A stretch of 64,000 bases of DNA from Ptychodera flava (Eukaryota > Hemichordata > Enteropneusta > Ptychoderidae). A program made the position numbers and the translations under genes. Every line of letters starts with the position of its first letter. Positions within the stretch are counted from its first letter, which is position 1. The stretch spans positions 19,386,166 through 19,450,165 of the forward strand of contig NC_091931.1 of the NCBI RefSeq assembly GCF_041260155.1, read 5' to 3'. The notes under the pieces were generated by a model that made no database searches, was not told where the DNA came from, and worked only from the letters and a program-made list of their open reading frames with translations. Of the stretch, positions 22,753 to 37,700 are shown piece after piece.

Positions 22753-25700
22753 CTGTCGCAGAGGGAAGGGAAAAAAAATTAGGCCATGGAAATTACCTGT
22801 CAAGAGTTGTGCATTGCAATAAATATAATCCGCTTTGAATCTTGAAATCAAAATAATGTTGCTAATACCCAGGAGGAGTTTGCTATGATGCAATGTTCCC
22901 TGAATCATGAATTTACTGCTGTCGACAGTGTCTGTCATTCAAACACAGCTTTGTTTCCATGACATTTGAAAGAAACTGGAGAAAGAAGATAGCTTTTTAC
23001 AGGGTGGACATTTGTTAAACATTTGAAAATGGCGACTTTGAAGAAAGCACAAAACTACATGTAGTAGCAACATGGTATTAAGAACATTATCTGCACTGCT
23101 TCTATTCCATGGTAAATATTAGTAAGAAAATCTCTGAAGCAAAAATCATAATACATCTATATTTTTTTTCACTTGCATAGGTTTCTAGATTTGCATCGTC
23201 ATTATTCTTTTCCTGAGAAGAATGCTATTACATGATGGATACAACCTGGGCAAGATGAACACAATCCAAGCTATTTGAAAACGTATATTGTTGCATGTTC
23301 AGTGCTGGAAAATTGCCCTCTTGAAGAACCGTCTCTCTGAACAGCAATCCAATCATCACTTTTCTGAGAAACTGGTTCATTCACTGATACACTAATGCAT
23401 GTTTTAAAGGAATTCAGGTCAATCTGTAAAATCGACATCAATCAACCCCATTTGATGTTTTCAACATCACTTTACCTCTCGCTTCCTGCTTGCATTCTCG
23501 CATGAACAAACTCACCCACTTTGCTCTAACTGGCACACATCACATTTTCATCTCTTTCTCACCTGGAGTTCTTCGTCTGTGAGGTTTTCTCCAAGCTCCT
23601 TGGCAACTCTTTTGAGGTTCTTGAATGAAATTTTCCCGGTTTCGTCATCATCGAATAGTCTAAATGCCTTGAGGATTTCTTCTTTTGAATCTTTCTCACT
23701 CTGCAAAGAATCAAAGAGGGGTAGTTCTGATTACTGAAGACAGTTTCAATTTTGTGCTCTCCTATACTTTCCTTGCTCAGCAATGTGTGTGTGAAGCATT
23801 CCGAGAAGGGAATTGTTAAAAAACATGTCTCGGTAATCTTAGTTACCACAGCACCACAAAACAGTACCCCTAAAATATAACAAGGAGATAGAGTGCATAC
23901 ATAAAATAAATGCAAAATTAGGATACAAAACCTAATAGTTTTTAGTTTTTATTTCCTAGAGATTGGTAATATCATTAAGCTATCAAATTTTTTGTAGTTT
24001 TTTGTTGTAATTTAAAGAATGGTACTCATTTTAAAATTGCATAATTGTGAGTCTTTGCATAAAGATGGTTGACAAAAGGATAGATACTCTTAAGTGGACA
24101 ATCTTACATGGACGTGTAGCCTTCATATTTTAAGTAGCTATATCCCGCATAGGTTGTAATTTACACCATCATAATGGAGGCAACTGTACAATATACCAAG
24201 ATCAAGTCAGTTTTGAAGTTGAAGATTTGAAAAGTGTAAACAGGCTTCCTGTCTGATGGACGCCTCTCATTTGTAGCTCTTATCAGCCTTCATACACTTA
24301 CAGAGGATGATTGTTGGCCTCGGGTAATTCAGTAGAAAATGCTTTTGGCACACACAGCATCAAATGTGATTAGGGAGTTTTCTATCAGGGACATCAGTGG
24401 TTTTCACATGTAATACAGTTAGTGAAACTTATGTTCTGTATTGGCGTTAACTATGCATTACAGGAAGTGACAGCAGTTGTACCTCTGCTTAAGCATACAT
24501 AATTGAATGGGCAAATCTAATGGAGCATGTTCACTGACTTCTAGAGGGTAGCTGTCAATCTTCATTTGTAACCAGAATAAAATAATGATGAAAGGATGGA
24601 GGTGCATCGGTAGATGTACATATGAAATATCACTTTAATACTTATAACATCATGTATGTACTTCTTTCTGCTAGTATATAACACAATGTAATGTAGTCAT
24701 AGTACCATACCGTTGGGTGTCAATTGTTTCTCAGCTGTAACATAGGAGATGTTTACTGTTGGTGTGAAATTTCAAACATAACAGGACTGGATTTTGCCTC
24801 TGTTTATGTCATCACTTGTTGATTGTGAGTAAAGTCTCAAAAATCATGGTGTATGAAGAGGAGGGTAGCAGGAATGGTGCAATCTTGTGTATGGAAATAC
24901 ATGTATCACTGTACTAACTTTGGCAATCTTCAATGAATTCAGAAAATAATACACGCAAAGGTTACGCACATGCCAAGTTAAATAAAGTGACTGGTAAAAG
25001 GGACACATGCTGATATGCACTTTTGATATATCCAATGCCATTTCAATGGCTGCTCATATAAGGCATTGTCCTGTTACCACTGTCCATAGACGTGAAAAAG
25101 GTGGGTATTGCCTCAGTAATTATTAACTGTTTTGGGCTTCCATAAAGAATAAATTGCAAAACAGCTAACAACTATGTACCGGTAGTATCATAACATTGAT
25201 GAGTGTGCATGTGTAAAACAAGACATATAAAATTCATCAAACCCTTACAACTCTGCACTACTGTGACTACACTGTTCTAACCCTTTCCCCAAACTGTTCT
25301 TGAAGGAGTATTTATGATTACCAAATTACATGTGAGATCAGTGTAATCTGTTAGACCATAGACCCTTGAGGGTCTATGGTTAGACTCTACACAAAATCGA
25401 CATGTAAATGTACTTCTGGACAGGTGTGTTACAAAAAGTGCACTTTCAAGTATTAATGCCATCTTGAATTTCTCATTCGTAAGAAAATGTTTCATTTCAT
25501 AATCCTTTGCATACAGGTCTTGACATGGCCAACATAATAAGGTTCAAAGGCACTGGAAATTCTGCTCCTCTTAATTACGAATATTTTTGGTCAATGCTTA
25601 AGTTTTTACAACAAAAGTTGAATTTGTTGAAAGTTTCACTTGATTCCCATGACATCCGTAATTATGAAAACTTAAACACAACAGTCAGCAACTTGCGTAA

Positions 25701-28700
25701 TTTTGACAATTGAAAAGTTAAGTAAGCACCCAGATAAAAACTATTAATAAGCACTGAATGAATGACATATCATATCATATCAATGGCACTTTGGATGATA
25801 GTTTGATTTGCAAGTTAGTTGTGAATTGAGCATACTTCAAACTACATCCTGATAATTGTGACCTATAACTGAATGTGAATGGCTGAATATGTCAACATCA
25901 TATGCATGTGCACCAACAGAGGAACTCTATTCTGTGATTTGATCCTGGCATGGCTTTGCAGCTTGGTCACAGCACTGTAAACTATTCATACACGCAGGTA
26001 AATCAATACCTGTGATTCCTGCAGATCTCCTCTTGTTAGCGAAGACAAAAGATTGGATTCTAGGGAATGGAATGTTCACTGGGAGTTACGGCTTGCAGCT
26101 GTTCATGCAAGAAATGTTGCCAATCACGCCTTCAGCTGCAGTTGGGTTGGTTGAACAGAACTGGCTGTTGAAACTTCACTGAGGGAAATTCATGTTTTAA
26201 GGAATTTGAGAAAATTAGCCAGAGAGGAGATTTCCTATTTCAAGCTCTTTTACTTCCTATTTTTTCCCCTTCTGATTATCTGTCAGCGCAATTATCTGAT
26301 GAAAGCATATGAAATAGAACTCATGCTTTCTTTCAGACAGTATTATTTTCTTCAGCAAGAATGAGAAATGGACTGTGAAGAATGAATCAGTGAATAAATT
26401 TTACTTCATTATTTGCATGGTTTTGTTGTCCTGAAACCATTTGGTATGTGACGTACAGTGATGAACGTTCAGTCTGTTTGAACCTTACAAACTCTGCTGA
26501 AAACATCTAGGTAGCTATGCCGCTAAGTGACTGAAATATTTCCTCCTTCTTCAACATCATAAATATGGGAATCTTTCTGCACATGGATAAGTGGCAAATT
26601 TGACAGTTATGCAACTGAAATATTTCCTCTCTTAATGTCCACAGGGTATAGATCAAGGAAATTACTCAAATCGTTTTGAACAAAAATGTTGGCCTATGAC
26701 GCAAGTTGTGATGAGCACTATTCTGTGTTGCTTGCTGTAAAAGTGTAATTATTGTGATTCACAGGAGAGACAGACCTGGCAACGCTGTTTGTCTTCCTAA
26801 TACGGATTCTGACTTCATGCATGCTAGATTCAAAATTGAACTCTTTGACTATTCCTCTCCCCTATTCAACATGTAACAACTCCATCAGATTAAGAAAGTT
26901 TTCATGTACCTAACATTTCTCTGTCCTTTCCCTAAGGTGGCAGTGTTATTACATTACAGTGGATAGCCAAGTCATGCACATCAAAATGTCGGTTTCCTTT
27001 CCATGATCGAGTGTTAAGCCAGTTCAACATGAATCTAAAAGATGAATGTTCTATCATCAAGATGTTAATGTCATTCTTATTCTCTATATGTACATAACTT
27101 CAGTGCATCACTTGAACACAGGAGTGCAAATGATGGCTTTATATCCTTTTAACACACATCGTTTTTCATACAATAACTGCTGTCATATCTTATTGAGTGG
27201 TACATTCTCAAGTACCTTACATCATGTTTCATGCCATTAACTGGCACCAGGCTTTGTTTTTCACACTTGACATCTTTTCCTTGACGTGTCACAACAGCTG
27301 TCATATTTCATCAGGTATTATATAATATCAGTATATTGATTGGTGAAAATGCTGTGATTTGATTGCTGGAGCTGTGGAAATACTATAAGAGTGCTATGTG
27401 ATATAGCACAGTTTGTACACACACTAGGTCTAAGCAGAGTTAATTCTAGGACGCGCCATTGCGCAATTTGCGCAAAAAAATCTTGAATGGCCCTCATTTC
27501 TACCTTTGATGCGCCACCAAGGGCGCAACATTTTATGAATGGGTCGGTCGATCACGCAGAGTTCACTAACTAATAGTTCGTACATTTACGTAGCTCTCCG
27601 AAGGTCATTACCTCAGTCATAGTGTGCCATGTTAAACGATTCAGTTACCCTTCGACCTTTGCCCACTACGGCATATATGGTGGTACATAGGAAGCTGGGT
27701 AAAAAGGACTGATGTAGGGGCAATGGTGTATTGGAGCCGTGCGCATGTGGTACGATCGATGAATGTAAACAACGGCTCCGGCCGCGGCCGCCGCGTTATC
27801 GTGAAAAGCTAGTCGCCGCTCAGATTTTTAACGCCAGTACTATATAATAGTTGATGAACCCAGGATGATCGGGCAGTCCCTTAAATTGAAGCGTTTGCAA
27901 CGTCTATCGTCCATACCAGCGAAACGTTGAACACTGCAAGGAAAGCATTCATGCTTGGCCGGCCATATGATCGTTTTGAAGAGCAATACATAGTACAGTT
28001 TAGGTCGGACATATCTCGTTATCCAGAGTAGCCAGATCAGAACCAATGATCGTAAATTTGCTAATACATACAAGTTATGTTTAAAAGTTGATGTATCGAT
28101 CACTTTATGTAGGTCGTACGGGTTACACTCTCGTGTTGTATCAGTGTGATAATTGTCGACCAGTGCAAATCGGGGGCCACTCGGAGAAATCCTACCGGTG
28201 CGCTAAGCTTTGATCATGATCGTTTCCAGTCAAAATCACAGTCCGTAGTAATTTGTGCAGTTGTTAAAGTCCGACATCAATAATTCATCACATAAGTTAC
28301 GTAAACAATTGAATCAAACCAAACGGTTAGTTTGCTGCTGTCATTGTTGGGCCTATTGCGTATACGGAGCACAACTTTGCTGTAGGCTTCGTTGGTTACA
28401 GGTGGCCCGATCTCTAGTATTCTCCTTTTCTTGACTTGATAGACTATGGTATTTTCAGCAGAAAATTCAAGGGTTTTACATGTGTGATCATGACGGCCCC
28501 CGATTTTATAAAATGGCCCCCTTGGGACAGGAGTAGGGGCCCAAAGTGGCCCCTTGTTTTTACGTCCTAGAATGAACACTGTGTAAGTTAAGAGAAAAAT
28601 TCTTTGAACGTTTCATGCCAGAATTTCAATGTGCTGTTTTAATGTCATAGCGGTAAACCACCAAAGCAATAGGTATGGTACTCGATTTCGACCACTCCAC

Positions 28701-31700
28701 TGCGTATATGCACTCACTATCGCTTATACACATTTGTCATGAACTGGTCAATATCTCGTGGCTCATACCAGTCACTGGGGGTGGTTTGTTGCTGCAGTAT
28801 ATCATATTTGACGCTAAGCATAAGCCACATCTATTAGCACTACACGGCTTGTCTTTCACACTTGGCAGCTTTTCGATGACATGTCACAACATATGTCACG
28901 AAAAGAAAATGCTTTTGAAATGTGATGTGAAATGTGATGACATTTTCCTACAGATGTACATTATCTGAACGCCCTGGCAGAGGTTCAAAGTACTTGCCTT
29001 GGATATTGCTTTGGAGAGACGACACACTGGAGATACATGTATATGAGGTATAAAAATTTGAAAGGGTGTAATCATCGGTGCTGATCAGACCTTGAATTCA
29101 AACAAAACAGTCTCTTCTACTTTTCTAGTTTTGACATCTGAGGAAATCCTCTCTGATGTCATTCTGACTAACATTTCAAAAGCAGGAAAAACCATGGTGG
29201 GGTGGCTTTGAATTCAACGACGACGGGTAATCTTTTGATAATACTTATAGTCTAGCTTTGAATTTCTGATTGGAGTAAGCTCTGCTGGTGATATCCATCT
29301 TATCCTACAATTATTTACATTTTTTACGTTCTGTAGAATATTTCTTTTGATCGATCTGTATGCAATCTCAGTAAATCTGTAACTTGTTTTTCTTACTGAT
29401 TACTTTTCCTCAAGTAAAAGATTTGAAGGTTACCACATCTTGGGACACGATAAAATTATCTCTATCAATATAAAAGGCAACGCCATAGGTGTTAGTCTAT
29501 CAGTTGGTAAAAACAGCAATAATTTTCAACTTTTTCACAGTTCATTTGAAAAAAGGGAAATCTGTAATTTTCTTTGGATTTCAAGAAAGATATCTCTTCT
29601 GCGTGGTTGCTTTTGTTAATGTCACAGATAATGATACCACAATAACCGCACTGTGTTGTTCAGATAACGCCAATGGCAATGAGCCACCTGGGCCGAATCA
29701 ATGATTCAGTACATGTAGCTATTCTTAAGGGTTGACATATCATCCATGTGTGAAGATAAAAAAAGAACATCAGGATAGTTGATAAAGTGCCTTCATAAGA
29801 TGCAATTCTGCAGGTAGGAGAAACAGAGATCTTTCAAGGGATGCGGTCAGTCTTTTGGCAATATTTTTTGTTAATTATATATCATCAAGGCCCCAAAAAA
29901 GGCATTTGTTTCTCATCCTTACATGCTGATCTAGACTTGCCATGTTATCCTTTTTTTCATGTTCACTTGAAAAACTTGTACCGGGTTTGAAAAATGACAC
30001 TGTGTTATGTATAGCTGAAAATGTCACATTCGTTCTCTGTTGGATCACTTCTACACAACAGTTCTGATGAGTTAAGTTATCACAGTCATCATGCCGGATT
30101 GTATGCACAGTATTACAATTCCATGTAAACATTCCTGATTCTTTTCATGTGTGGAGGACTTAGATCATATGAGCTAAGAAAAAAAATAAAAACCCTCATC
30201 AGGCAAAAGACTTATGATGAGAAACAACATTATATTTTTGGTATGTGGAAGTTTATCATATTGGTCAGAATGTTTAAAAAAACCCAATAATACTGTGACA
30301 TGCTAGTACATATAACTCGGCTAATCAACAAAATAGGTTAAGAAAATGATTTTTGTTACCTGCAAAAAATAGTGTAAAAGCATTCATTTTCAAGGGAATA
30401 TAATTTCTTTATTTTGATATTTCAGGCATTTTTACCAGAATTTATATTTACTGATTTGCCAGTTAAAAGAATACATTGTTACTTGGTATTTTCACTGGGA
30501 TTTCATTTCGTGGATTTCATCCATCAGTGAAGATTGAGAAATTAAATACTGGTATATGATCAGTATCTTTACAGTACTGTGCACTGTTATAAATTTACAG
30601 TGGCTCTCACAGTGTTTTAACCTCAGTGCATGGTGATGTAAGGTTTCATTTGACATTTACTATCATGCATTGTCAGAATTATTTGAGTTACTGGTTGCAT
30701 TTGAGGTGTTTCATGATAGAAAAAACAACAAAAAATAGCAAATCTGTCTTGTCACAACAACATCCCTTTGTTTTTCAATTTTCGCATATAAATGATGCAT
30801 GAGCCCGTGTTTGTGCATTCACTTTTACCATGTACCTTGATATTCAACACATGGAATAAATGTTTTTTCTATATACTTGTACCGCAACATTCAACATTTC
30901 GAATAAATATCAGTATATCTCAGCATTGATATCAACAGACTGAACTGAAGGGTTGACCATACATAATGCTTCTACTGAGGTATGTATCGTAAGAGCTGAT
31001 TAGAGAGGAAATGCTTTCAGAAGCCAGCACAGCTGCTGAACTTAAACTTGTTCTTCCATAAAACGATGCTGCAGGCAATACTGATACACATGAAAGTAAA
31101 ATTCAATTTTTTTCACTGATCAATCCTACAGCATGCCCATATCCATTAACTACTGGGCAGTCTACAACAGACTTCATTACCCTGTAGCAGTCAGGTACAG
31201 GACTTGCCTTTGACTTTGAATAGAACTTCACATTTAACAATACATCATGGTCAACACTTAGACTTGGGTACATGTACATTAACACACTGTATTGTACTGA
31301 TTTTCAAAAGAGTTAATTTCATTAGATGCTTTTTAACAGGCTGCAATAAACGTTGTGTGGGTAAATTTTCACTCTCTAACCAACCCTTGATGTAGATTGA
31401 GTTAGAGCTACGACCTTGTTCCATTAATGTGATAATTATATTATTTTTTTGCTTTAGTCAGTTCACTGCAAACAGGTGAGTGACTAATATCAATTTCCAT
31501 TTTGTGCGGTAGTTTTTAAGCATGTAGTATTGGAAGCAGCCTTTGATTGGTATTTTCCCGTGGATTTGAGTTACGGCTGTGATTACTTTTCCCATGAATC
31601 TGACTACATGTCTTGATCATATTTCCTTCATTAAAGAAGAAAATACACCAATGTTTTTCCCGAGTACAAGGTTGTTCTGACTGAACTGAACAAAACCTTA

Positions 31701-34700
31701 CATCAGAGTTTATGGACAAAATGCTGATATAGTCTTTCCATTATACCCTGTGGTCATAGCTGTTACACTGTTACCAACCCAACTTAAGTGTCTAAATTTG
31801 AAAGTAAACTCTAGCAAGAAAACACAGTACCACTAAATCCCCTAAGGGTATGCATGCTGGAGATGTAGTTTAAAACCTATCTAAGATCCATACAAACCCG
31901 TAAAATTTTATAAAATATTCAAAGTACTGTGTGATTGAATTTTCCCATCGGTTTTAGCTTTTAATATTTCAAAAATGGGCAAAAAAATACTCATCTATGA
32001 AGAGAAATTAAATGTAATGCAATGGAAGCCTACTGGGACCTGTACTCACAGGTATATGGAGTTGAACAGCTATTTGGTTGCTATAGAACCAACAGAACTG
32101 ACGTCTATGACTAGTGAGTGCGTTGGACATAAGTCCCCTGAGTAGGGCATATTTTAATTGGTACCTGTGATGGCTATATCGTCATCAAATTCAGCTAATG
32201 CTTCAACACTCCTGGTATCTAGTCCTCATACATTTCTCAACATTATCATTCATAATAGTGTAAATTTTTAAGGGAACTTTCTAAATTATTCTGTTTATCA
32301 TTTGACTATGTCCGATACACTGCTGTCTCAGGGCTGTACATTTTTACTGTCAATTCAATTTTGCTACACACTTCTCATATCAGAGTACCTTTTATTGATG
32401 GAGAGAGAGATTGGATCAGCAGATTGGATTCAATGATACTCACTAATTCATGAAATCAATATGAATCATACTGCAATACCGATTTGTACTTTGGAACCCG
32501 ACAGAGAGAGGCTGCAATGCTAGAAATTAAACTGGTCTACTCTTCATGGTTGTAAGTTTCTCATTTATGAGTGAACATGAAGTTTGACGTGAAATACATC
32601 ATTTCTGTATGAGGATTTTTCACCCATGTAAACATTTAGAAAACTAGAACCAAACATATGAACTAGTCAAATATACTCTGTCATCCACATAAAATATACT
32701 ACGAACAGCTGAATGGGCACAATGTATGCACTGGCCAGGGTATCACCAGTTTTTTCTTGAGGAATCACACAATGCAAAGTTGAAGAAGTACAATTAAAAG
32801 TATCCTGGTGTAAAATCTTCAGTTTTTTTCATCAAGTTTGAATGCCATTACAAGAATTTACAATGACATTGATTTGTATAATAATATCAGTTTTCTTTGA
32901 AAATCCCACTATAAAATGCTTACCGGTATATTCATCTCACCAAAACAATGATGTACTGCAATTGATTTGCATACAAGTACTATTAAAATTTGCTTCATGT
33001 AGATGAAAGGAATCAAAGATTTCCTGCAGTCATTCATATCAAACACAACTACTGCAACACTTTGTGCCGACGCAGTACATCTCCGTATGCCATGAAAGAA
33101 TGGATTCCCAGTGTCTGTACAAGATCTATGGTTGAAACCTTGAAATTTCAAACAGTTTTTGGAAATCTTTCTTTGCTCCTATTAATTCTATTAATTCAAC
33201 TCAGCTTGATACAATGTTTAAGAGTAAAATGAAAGCCTTGTGTACGGTATTCTACAAATCAAATGAAAGCGGTGTGTCTCCTAAGGCAGAGTGATGTGCT
33301 AATGAAACCAGAATCTTCTCTTCGACTGTAAAAAATGTTGACGTATTGGTCTGTCTTCTATCAGGTCGACTGAATGAAATTTCAACAAACTCATAATCTG
33401 AATCAAAAAGTTAAGAATGTGAGAGCACACACCGAATGCAAGAATTACTCTCCATTTTGGATTTTTTACACTTTTAATTAAGCAGCCACCGTCATCTATG
33501 AAGACCACTGTAAAGTTGGCTGTTTTAATCATTCTTTACTCCTTGCACAGGATGCAGAGGGGACACTGTACAAAATGGTCTCACCCTTTATGAACAATTT
33601 TAATACATGGAGACAGAAACCTGGACAATCACCAATAATAACCACTATTCAGCAGACGGGAAATTAGTGAGTTATACTGCATATGGCAATTGTAATTACT
33701 ACCCTGGAGACCTGATGGTGGGGCATAGAAAGCGACTCTATAATTTGCATTCTGTCTTCTCAAATGTTAACATCATTATGAAGAGACTAATTGTTTCTGT
33801 GTGGCCCATTAATATCAGTGATAGAGAATGTCCACATGGAATAGCACAGCACCCTACACTGTCATCCAGGTTTTACCGATAAATTAGGTCTCATAAGAGA
33901 ATTCCTGACACTGTATAATGACTGCGGTGAAACAAAATCTCACTCAAATAGACAGCGATTTGAATCGAAACTCTAACACGTAATGGCCATGCCAGACAGA
34001 TAATTACATAGCTGTTGATTAAATAATTACTCATTGACTTACCATTTTTGCGGTCATTAGCGTGACAAAATCATTAAAATCTATTGTGCCGGATCCTTCT
34101 TTATCTATATTCTGAATCATGTGCTTGATTTCTTCTTTCTTGGGTTCAAAACCCAGTGCCCTCATGGCTACCTGAAGGATGATATGAGGAAAAAGTAATG
34201 TAGATGATTGGTGGTCAGTAGTTTTTGCGAAAGGTTGAAACTCTGAAACCAAAAACTCAAACCAAAAATCATCCATAAAATGTCAAACATGAGAATATAT
34301 GATCACAGGTCTGTCATGTCTTTAAGAACCCAACTAAACTGTACTTACAAAAAATGCTGACAACACAAGAGTTAAAATGTAATACAACATCCATCTATCT
34401 ATACACTAGTGAGTGTGTGTGTGTGTGTGTGTGTGTGTCTTGGTTTGATTAGGGTTTAAACTTTTTCCCAGCACCTGTATAATAAACCGAAAATGAAAAC
34501 TTGAAGTATCTTGAAAATTAACCTTCTATGACAACCTGTGGATAATTTTAAAGGAAGTCTCATTAGCTGCACTCATGATATTATCTTGTGGACGCTACTC
34601 TATACAAAACTGAAGACAGAGCAACTCCCATGTAGAGTCAGTCACATCTTCCTGAGAGAATCTAGCAAAGTCGCAACAAAACGTTGACAGTGCCAACCGC

Positions 34701-37700
34701 TGTCTTTTGAAACGCTCACGCAAGTCTCCTGGTTAAAGTAGCCTTTTGTATTCAAATATGCCACTCTACCCAGTATGTCACTCTCTGAGAACGACATACA
34801 TCTCCAACCATGCTGTGCTAGATGCCAGATGTTCAAGAATATCAGTTCACCCTTGGGCCCTGACACAACATTTCATTTCCATGCCAGGTTTTGCTGACAC
34901 ACTTGCATCAATTTTGCATGAACTTCACACAAAAGAAACAAAGACCACGGGGGAAGTTATACTGATATATGCCATAAATTATAAAGGAGAACGTAGAAAT
35001 ACTCCCTTGTATATATAATTTATGGAAAAAATTGTCTATTTTTTACATTTTCTAGTATTTGAAAAAAATTGGTCATGATTGTATTGAAACCATATGTTTG
35101 CTAAAATTACAACATGCAAAAATACGGGTGCTAGGAAAAAGCTTAAAATCCTTGAGGAATTATAAAAGACCTTGTAATTAAGCTTTTGAATCAAAGTGAA
35201 ACACATGCCACCAGTATAAATTTCAGATTAATGCATATGAACGTAAAAGATTTGTTCATATGGTTTTGAGTGCCACTTTTACATGCAAAGATTTACAGCT
35301 TGGTCTGTATAAATCACATGCCGTAAAATATGAATTATTGTTGGTGCTAGTGGTACGCTTAGCAACATCTGAATGTTGTTTGAAAAAGGAGAAAAAACGT
35401 AAAACGTTCTTACCTTCAGTTCTTTGACATCTATCGTTCCTGATCCCTCTGCATCAAAAAGATCAAAGGCCTCCCGGATTTCTTGTTTTTGTTCTTCAGT
35501 AAGTTCTGGTTTTGGCCCTGTGCGTTTCTTCTGGGCGCCACCCAAGGCAGATCTCTTGTACGATGATGCCTACAATATCACAAAGTTAAACATTGATATT
35601 TCAGGTTTCACATTTTTTTTGTGGTTAGAATAGTAGGGAGTCAAGAGTGATTTAAAAGAAATTTCCTAGACATCTATTCTCTGTGTATTCTCCACAATTG
35701 CTCTCATTACAGTAATCAAAATTGAAATATTTACCATAGTGTGTCAGATTTGATGTTATTACCCAAGGAATGATGAGAAACTGTTCTACAATCCTTGGCA
35801 AGGAACATTCAAAATGATGGAAGGTACTTTGTATATTCTAATGAGACTCCACCATTAGTTTGAGGGGTGGTAAGGATGGTTACTGAGAGATCACTGGTGT
35901 TTTCTTACCAGCTCCTCAGTTGGTGTACATCTAGAAGTATCTTTAACACAGTTGTTTTGACTTGTTCTTCAGGTCAAGCAATTTGTTTTTTGTTGTCTTT
36001 GGGGGATAACAAGTCAAATCATGCAGTTATCATTATTTTTTAATCTTTACAGAATTCATATTTCCCAGCAAATAGTGTGCCCTTTAACGTAATTTCTGGA
36101 AACTTTGTGTCAATTTGGGGAATTGCTGACATTTTCTTTGCGTCAGCCCTTTATGTTAACACGTGAACAAAAAAAAATTTGCTTGCGTCGAAGACAATTT
36201 GTTGGCGTCATGGCAATTCATATTACCTTACAGGGCACACACTGTCAGCAAACATATACCGTTTCAAATTGAATAGAGTGAACTGGCATATTCCTTTTAG
36301 AATTTCAGAGAAAACATTCTGTAAAAAATACTCATTAATAATTATGTACACATTTGTAACAAATGCTTTCAGTGTGACTAAAATTTCTGTAATTCCATCC
36401 TTAGCTATTATTACATACACTGACAATTAGATGCCGTAAGATGGATGTGTTTGTTTCTTGTAAGTTTTCAATGGTGAGCATATTCATTTTTCGGCAGGGT
36501 AGGCATTGGTTTGACATTCTTATTTGACATGAACAATGCAGAACAGTATTGGACACCATGATATGACCAACACTGTTTCATCTGATGCCTACATCCTGAA
36601 TTGCTGTATGCAGTGTCAGCAGTGATTTGAAAATTCTCTGTTGCGATGGTCTGTTACTGTTTCACTCCTTTGGGTTGTGTTGTGTTGGGAATCCTGATTC
36701 ACCAACAGAAGGAATACCAGGGATTAATAGTGACCAAATCTAGTTCTTGAGCAGTGCAGTGAAACAGCTGAACTGTTCAGTGCCATAACATAATTTCACA
36801 TATCATTTGCAATGAGAGAAAAGGATAGACAATTTAACAGTAGTCACTCATTAATTCTCATTGCAAATGTATATGTGCAATTAGCATTGCAAACTGAACC
36901 CAAGAGCAAGCATCTTCTTCTACACTATGCACTTAAAATCATGTTACAGAGCACTGCAGGCATACACCCACATGCCAGCTATCAGTTTCACTCAGGGCAA
37001 GGATGATCATGATCAGATGTTTGCATAGGAACTAGAAGGCTGCATTAAAAAGCTGCACTCTTGTGGATTCATCCACTTTTTGGGAGCGAAGAGTTTATTC
37101 CCTGGTCTCTCTACAGATTCATCGGTTTGGGGTCATATACAGTTTATTCCCTGTTCCCTCAGGCCAAACTGCAAATGATGTATCTGTTACTTGATACACC
37201 CATGAAAGCCAAGACAATGATGAGAAAAAGATGACAGTGCCATGACGACCAGGTAGCTCTTTGACCACTGTTTAATGTACAGATTTCATTGTCTAGTCTG
37301 AAATTTTCACTACTGTCCATGAACTATTTTCTGATATCGTGGCCCCTATTATTTTGAGTGGTTTCCAAAGCAACCACAGTACTTTAAAACCTTTCTTTCA
37401 TTTTGATTTAGACATAAACTATTCTAGACTACCAATTAAAATCATTTCACTTACTGCAGTATCAGTATCACAAATGCAGAGCCTGACAAAAGTGGGCAGA
37501 TACGGAGCTAAAAAATAGATTATTTGAGCTGAATAATTTTATTTTGACAACTGACAACGATAATGAAACCTTGGGAGAATCAGATTTGCAAATTTATGCT
37601 GAGATGCATTTGAGGGGATGGTCTGACAGACATCCACTGATGGCACTTTGCTAATTACTTTAGTGGCTCCGCAATCCAATGTTTACGTTGTCGAGATTAA

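Larger units (their letters stand above)
23701..34042. other. CETN2: Centrin intron 3 (10.3 kb)
   Basis: I see no nested gene I can support. It contains a perfect palindrome (25355-25380) and a GC- and CpG-rich island at about 27430-27840, which lies within a possible inverted-repeat element (27439-28577). Confidence 0.6.

Noticed and set aside
28277..28579. 100-codon minus-strand open frame in centrin intron 3
   Set aside because: Lies within the CpG-rich repeat-like segment; no motif recognised.
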